A stretch of 9,422 nt of DNA. Origin: an uncultured Campylobacter sp. (lineage in GTDB: Bacteria > Campylobacterota > Campylobacteria > Campylobacterales > Campylobacteraceae). The notes below the pieces were generated by a model. That model had not been told where the DNA came from. It did no database searches and worked only from the letters and a program-made list of their open reading frames with translations. Made by a program: the position numbers and the translations under genes. The stretch lies in contig NZ_CALJPC010000072.1 in NCBI RefSeq assembly GCF_937981295.1, positions 1 through 9,422 of the forward strand, read 5' to 3'. This document shows positions 6,173-9,422 of this stretch, in pieces; the first letter of the stretch is position 1; each line of letters begins with the position of its first letter.

Positions 6173-8104
6173 TTAAGATTTGTTTTTTTGCTTATTTTTT
6201 AAGATCAAAATTCCTACGATTAGAAGCACGATCATCACCGCTTGCGGCACTAGGCTCTGGACATAAGGATAAAATCCGATCCACGTAATCGTAGGAAGCC
6301 CGTCTATCACCGTAGGCACGAATACCTTGCCCTCGACTAGCTCCATCACGCCCTTACCCACAAATACGACGGACATATAAAATATGATGACCGATGTAGC
6401 AATGAAAAATGGCTTGATAGCGATTTTAAGCGAGAATTCTTTGATGACGATATAAACTATAATAAGAGCCGCCAGACCCGCTACGAAGCCTGCTGCTACC
6501 ATGCTAGTAGCTGCCGGACTTTTAGCATCGAAAAGTAGTGCCAGATAAAATAGCACCGTCTCTGCGCCCTCGCGATAAACCGCTAAAAATACCGTCCACC
6601 AAAGCATCTTGCTATCGCCCGAACTTAGGCTGTTTGAAATTTGACCTTGGATATAGGCGCTCCACTTTTTGGAGCTTGCATTTGAAAGAAGCCAAAAGCC
6701 CACATAAAATAGCAGAACTACGGCGATTAACATCACCGCGCCCTCCATCACTTCGCGCGTTTGTCCTGCATTTTCACTACCGAAGATATAATTCAGCCCG
6801 TAAGCCGTAGCGATACTTAGCACAACCGCGACGCCAAGAGCGCTGTAAACGATATTTAGGTGCTTTGAGTTGCCGGATTTTATAAGTAGAGCGATGACTG
6901 CGGCTACGATAATGAGCGCTTCAAATCCTTCACGCAAGATAATGATAAACGCGTATAAGAATAGATCCCAGTTGCTTGATTTCTTCGTTAGCTCTATACT
7001 TTGGGTAAGCTGATCAAATAGCTTATTTTGCGCCGCTACGATCTGCTCTTTGGAAGCGCCCGCGCGCATAAGAGCCGAAATTTTATTAAAACTTGCTTCT
7101 GTATCTAGCTTAAGCTGAGTATTTTTAGCACCGACGATATTTTCCATACCGCTCTCTTCGTATTCGTCGAAGTAGATATTGCCGCTTTCGTCGATCGCGT
7201 CATCAACCTTGCCGCTCTCGTAAAGCTGCAAAACCTTAGCCATTTTGTCTTTGATATTTTGCACAATCGGCGTAAAATCCTTGCCCTCATCCTCGCTAGT
7301 ATCGCTTTGTGCTAACGCAGTCTGCGGCGCTATGGAGTAGCTTTCTTGCGGCAAATCATTTACGGCTTTTAATGCTAGATTATCTAGGGCGTTTATCGCT
7401 TCGTCAAATTTTGATTTGTCCGTATCTGCATCCTCGCGCAAGAGATTTCCGATAATTTGCTGGATTGATTGATCGGTCTGAGATGAGACATATTTTCGCA
7501 CTGCCTCCTCTAGACGTTCGTTGCGGTAGATATCAAATTTAGCGCGATTTAGCGCAGCTTTTAGCGCAGCAGTGTCTTTCTTATCAAACGCAGCTTTAGC
7601 GTTATCCAGCTCAGCTTTAAATTCCGTATAGACGCTCATCCACGGCGAAGTTGTACCGGATGCTGCGGAATTCCCGCCTGAGGCTGGCGCAGAAGTGCTG
7701 CCATCGCCTCCGTCTTGATACTCGGCTACGAGACGATGACCAGATTCAATCACAGGCAGAACCTCGTCAATCTCGCGATTTAGATTATCGATCATTGCTT
7801 GGATCTCATTTAGAGGCTTTTCAGCTTTGATCGCTTTACGGATATCGCCGAATTGCTTCTCCATATCGTAGGATTTTTTCTGACTTAAATTTATGCGAAT
7901 GCCGGCTTCTAAATTTTCAAAATGCCCGAAATACGCCTCTTGGGTTATCTTTCTGGCCTCCGAGTTATTGCCGTCTACATAAAATTTAACCGCCTGGGCA
8001 AATTTTTCTTTAATCGCCGCCGCTTCGGCGCGATAATCGGTCTGCGCCAGCAACATGCAAAATGGAAAAATAAGAGCCAAAATCGCAAATTTAAAAAATT
8101 TCAT
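6173..8104 (-). CDS. ftr1: FTR1-family high-affinity iron permease (FetM / Cj1658-like)
   Basis: Inner-membrane iron permease of 643 residues. A signal peptide (about 1-20, ending CMLLA before QTDYRAEA) leads to a large periplasmic part (~21-378), then a seven-segment permease domain (~380-636). The two iron-translocation motifs of the family are intact: REGFE at 391-395 and REGAE at 511-515. The periplasmic part contains two related helical modules, ~24-125 and ~277-375, each with an E/I-x-YF-x-x-F/Y-E motif (EAYFGHFENLEAG and NIYFDEYEESGME). Between them lie a Gly/Ser/Ala linker (131-154) and a further helical block (~155-255). P19-associated FTR1 proteins typically have such N-terminal extensions; fungal Ftr1 does not. 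The ATG has AGAAGG five bases upstream. It is the first gene of the locus, behind a promoter with candidate Fur sites. Iron uptake is well supported; the exact form of iron delivered by P19 is not shown by the sequence. Confidence 0.95.
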   Translation of the reverse strand: MKFFKFAILALIFPFCMLLAQTDYRAEAAAIKEKFAQAVKFYVDGNNSEARKITQEAYFGHFENLEAGIRINLSQKKSYDMEKQFGDIRKAIKAEKPLNEIQAMIDNLNREIDEVLPVIESGHRLVAEYQDGGDGSTSAPASGGNSAASGTTSPWMSVYTEFKAELDNAKAAFDKKDTAALKAALNRAKFDIYRNERLEEAVRKYVSSQTDQSIQQIIGNLLREDADTDKSKFDEAINALDNLALKAVNDLPQESYSIAPQTALAQSDTSEDEGKDFTPIVQNIKDKMAKVLQLYESGKVDDAIDESGNIYFDEYEESGMENIVGAKNTQLKLDTEASFNKISALMRAGASKEQIVAAQNKLFDQLTQSIELTKKSSNWDLFLYAFIIILREGFEALIIVAAVIALLIKSGNSKHLNIVYSALGVAVVLSIATAYGLNYIFGSENAGQTREVMEGAVMLIAVVLLFYVGFWLLSNASSKKWSAYIQGQISNSLSSGDSKMLWWTVFLAVYREGAETVLFYLALLFDAKSPAATSMVAAGFVAGLAALIIVYIVIKEFSLKIAIKPFFIATSVIIFYMSVVFVGKGVMELVEGKVFVPTVIDGLPTITWIGFYPYVQSLVPQAVMIVLLIVGILILKNKQKNKS

Positions 8105-8132
8105 CTGAACCTTCTTAAGTTAAATTTATACA

Positions 8133-8149
8133 TTAAATTTCAAAATTAA
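8133..8149 (-). promoter_or_regulatory. Possible Fur site downstream of the -10 box
   Basis: On the minus strand TTAATTTTGAAATTTAA is an imperfect palindrome: it agrees with its own reverse complement at 14 of 17 positions, the centre base and one symmetric pair being the exceptions. It covers the predicted transcription start of the FTR1-P19 genes, where an iron-loaded repressor would block initiation. The match to the TGATAATnATTATCA-like Fur consensus is only moderate, and AT-rich DNA makes such palindromes common. Confidence 0.3.
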
Positions 8150-8155
8150 GTAGCA

Positions 8156-8192
8156 ATTATATGTAGAAAAATCTTAAAAAGTAATAAAAAAA
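8156..8192 (-). promoter_or_regulatory. Sigma-70 promoter of the FTR1-P19 genes
   Basis: A perfect TATAAT (8156-8161) sits in ACATATAATTGC on the minus strand. Upstream are T-tracts at 8167-8171, 8176-8180 and 8186-8192, spaced 9-12 bases apart, the phased-T pattern that replaces a -35 box in Campylobacter. Predicted start of transcription is near 8149, giving a leader of about 45 bases with the AGAAGG ribosome binding site. The placement right after the petC terminator supports it as the start of the iron-uptake transcript. Confidence 0.75.
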
Positions 8193-8196
8193 GCGG

Positions 8197-8205
8197 TTAT
8201 CATAA
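8197..8205. promoter_or_regulatory. Possible second Fur half-site palindrome
   Basis: TTATCATAA, a perfect TTAT-N-ATAA palindrome, lies about 40 bases upstream of the -10 box. It resembles the core of iron-regulator sites but is short. It could be a secondary Fur site or chance. Confidence 0.2.
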
Positions 8206-8292
8206 AGCACGAAAGCGGCTAAATTCTCAATTGCAAGAGCTTTTTGATAGATGGAATTTAATAGAATTTAGGATATGGCGGAATTTTAAAAG

Positions 8293-8316
8293 GCAGTCGG
8301 ATTTTGCTCCGACTGC
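8293..8316 (-). terminator. Intrinsic terminator of petC
   Basis: GCAGTCGGA (8293-8301) pairs perfectly with TCCGACTGC (8308-8316), leaving a six-base loop. In the direction of transcription the hairpin starts seven bases after the petC stop and is followed by CTTTTAAAATT, a short U-rich tail. It separates the respiratory gene from the iron-uptake locus. Confidence 0.85.
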
Positions 8317-8323
8317 TAAAATT

Positions 8324-9422
8324 TTAGTGAAGTTTCGACCAAATTTTACTTTTCCAAAGACCTGCAAAAACAGAAAGGATCAAGAAATATATCATAATAT
8401 TTATGGTCGTAGCTTCACGCTCGGCTTTTTTACTATCGCCTACGTCAGCTAGATATTCCACGACCTTGGCTTCAGCGTTTTCGTTCAAGCCTACGCGCGG
8501 CATCGAAGTGCCTGGAAGCTTCTTTTGCGTATCATTGATAAACTCGTGCAGATAGTTGGCGCCCTTAGAACGGATCATCATCGAAAGATCAGGAGGCGTC
8601 GAGCCCATATACGCAGTCAAGCTAGCCTTGTCGCTGGATGCAAAGAGCTTATCATATTTGACGTCGTGGCATCTTAGACAAGCATCCTCAAAAACCGCCT
8701 TACTTAAAAGGAATTTTTTCTGCGCTTCGTCTAGTTCGGTGCCTTGTTTGATGCCGCTAGCAGCAGCCTCAGAGGCGATTAGTTTATCCTCGCTAGGAGC
8801 TAGCGACTTTAGATAGGCTACGATATCGGCGATCTCTTGATTTAGATCACCGCCTATACCGAAAAATCCAGGCATCGGAAAAGGTTTTTCATCGCCAAAT
8901 TTCTGATCTAGCTTAAGAGCCATGATCGGATCTTTGATGAGCGCAGCTAAGAATTTATCAGTGTATAGATAGCCTGCGCTGCTAAGATCCGGAGGATTGA
9001 CGCCGTATGCGGCACTAGCGCTTGCCGCGTCCATAGGAGCGGGGATATTTGCACTTTTTACTCCATGACATGCGGTGCAGCCTGCATTTGTAAAGGTCTC
9101 GGCGCCGCGCACAGCATCGCCTTTGCTAAGATCTATTTTATTTATCTCGTCCCAAAAAAGCACCGTTTTGTCTTGTTGCTCTTTCGCACTGGCTAGGGCT
9201 TTTTTAGAATTTTTTATCATCGTCTCATCCCCGCCTTTTTCAGCTGCGGCCAAAGCGCTTTCTGCTGCGGCTACGTTATGCGCGGCTAAAGCCGTATCGC
9301 CTGCTGCAAAATCGTAATTTACCGGATCGGCGTGCGGACTGAGCTTAGTATGAGCATAAGGCTCGATAAACCAGTATAAAATTCCCACACAAAAAAGCAC
9401 TAAGATTAGGGTTCTTATCTCT
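8324..9422 (-). CDS. petC: Cytochrome bc1 complex di-haem cytochrome c subunit, 5' end outside the window
   Basis: Membrane-anchored c-type cytochrome that passes electrons from the Rieske/cytochrome b part of the bc1 complex to periplasmic acceptors. It has two haem-binding motifs, CTACH and CLRCH (residues 108-112 and 241-245, counting from the GTG at 9400). Likely axial methionines are in PFPMPGF (M176) and GTSMPRVG (M300). Each haem domain has the NPPDLS/TPPDLS segment and an xIVAYLKSLA / VVEYLADV end helix, showing a tandem duplication. A C-terminal membrane anchor lies at about 333-349 and a hydrophobic N-terminal segment precedes FIEPYAH. The frame stays open upstream of 9400 and reads EIRTLIL to the edge, so the true start is probably a few codons outside the window and the GTG at 9400 is internal. 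Residues ~38-82 are an Ala/Lys/Glu-rich helical insert before the first haem domain. petA and petB are expected just upstream. Confidence 0.9.
   Translation of the reverse strand, partial: EIRTLILVLFCVGILYWFIEPYAHTKLSPHADPVNYDFAAGDTALAAHNVAAAESALAAAEKGGDETMIKNSKKALASAKEQQDKTVLFWDEINKIDLSKGDAVRGAETFTNAGCTACHGVKSANIPAPMDAASASAAYGVNPPDLSSAGYLYTDKFLAALIKDPIMALKLDQKFGDEKPFPMPGFFGIGGDLNQEIADIVAYLKSLAPSEDKLIASEAAASGIKQGTELDEAQKKFLLSKAVFEDACLRCHDVKYDKLFASSDKASLTAYMGSTPPDLSMMIRSKGANYLHEFINDTQKKLPGTSMPRVGLNENAEAKVVEYLADVGDSKKAEREATTINIMIYFLILSVFAGLWKSKIWSKLH

Noticed and set aside
8231..8452. Plus-strand open frame between petC and the FTR1 gene
   Set aside because: It overlaps the petC terminator hairpin and the petC 3' end, and its peptide has no recognisable features.
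8324..9400. GTG at 9400 as the start of petC
   Set aside because: The frame is open upstream to the window edge and reads EIRTLIL ahead of a continuing hydrophobic segment, so 9400 is most likely internal.
1..9422. Insertion sequence, prophage or attachment sites
   Set aside because: No transposase, integrase, phage gene, terminal inverted repeat pair or tRNA-associated duplication was found.

Overview
The window looks like a Campylobacter chromosome, probably one of the species with higher GC content (the C. gracilis / C. rectus / C. showae type). The reasons are the gene content, the T-tract plus TATAAT promoter style, and the many AAATTTTAAAATTT palindromes. The species is an inference. 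Every gene recognised here lies on the minus strand, so transcription runs from high to low coordinates.

Right end (8324-9422): the 3' part of petC, the membrane-anchored di-haem cytochrome c subunit of the cytochrome bc1 complex. Its frame is still open at the window edge and it ends in a clear intrinsic terminator (8293-8316). A short promoter region follows (8105-8230), with a strong -10 box, phased T-tracts and imperfect palindromes that could be Fur sites.

Middle (1467-8104): an iron-uptake locus of the P19/FetMP type. In order of transcription it holds an FTR1-family iron permease with a large periplasmic domain, the periplasmic copper/iron protein P19, a 387-base gap, a DUF2318-type membrane protein with paired cysteines and a YHS-like C-terminus, and two MacB/FtsX-type ABC permeases. 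An ABC ATPase follows at 596-1465. Gene order matches the C. jejuni Cj1658-Cj1663 block. The model for such loci is that P19 binds iron in the periplasm, FTR1 moves it across the inner membrane, and the DUF2318 and ABC proteins give accessory redox or transport functions. That working model comes from the family, not from this sequence.

Left end (1-595): C. jejuni has thioredoxin-like genes after the ATPase. Here there is instead an open frame of at least 194 codons that runs off the window. Its first part is GC-rich and Arg/Ala-rich, and its second part is a degenerate Asp/Tyr/Asn/Ile repeat. All six repeated DNA segments checked are offset by multiples of three. This is the least explained part of the window. 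Other oddities are a Ser-rich tail with a direct repeat on the ATPase, a repeat-laden gap within the operon, and a hairpin without a U-tract just after p19.
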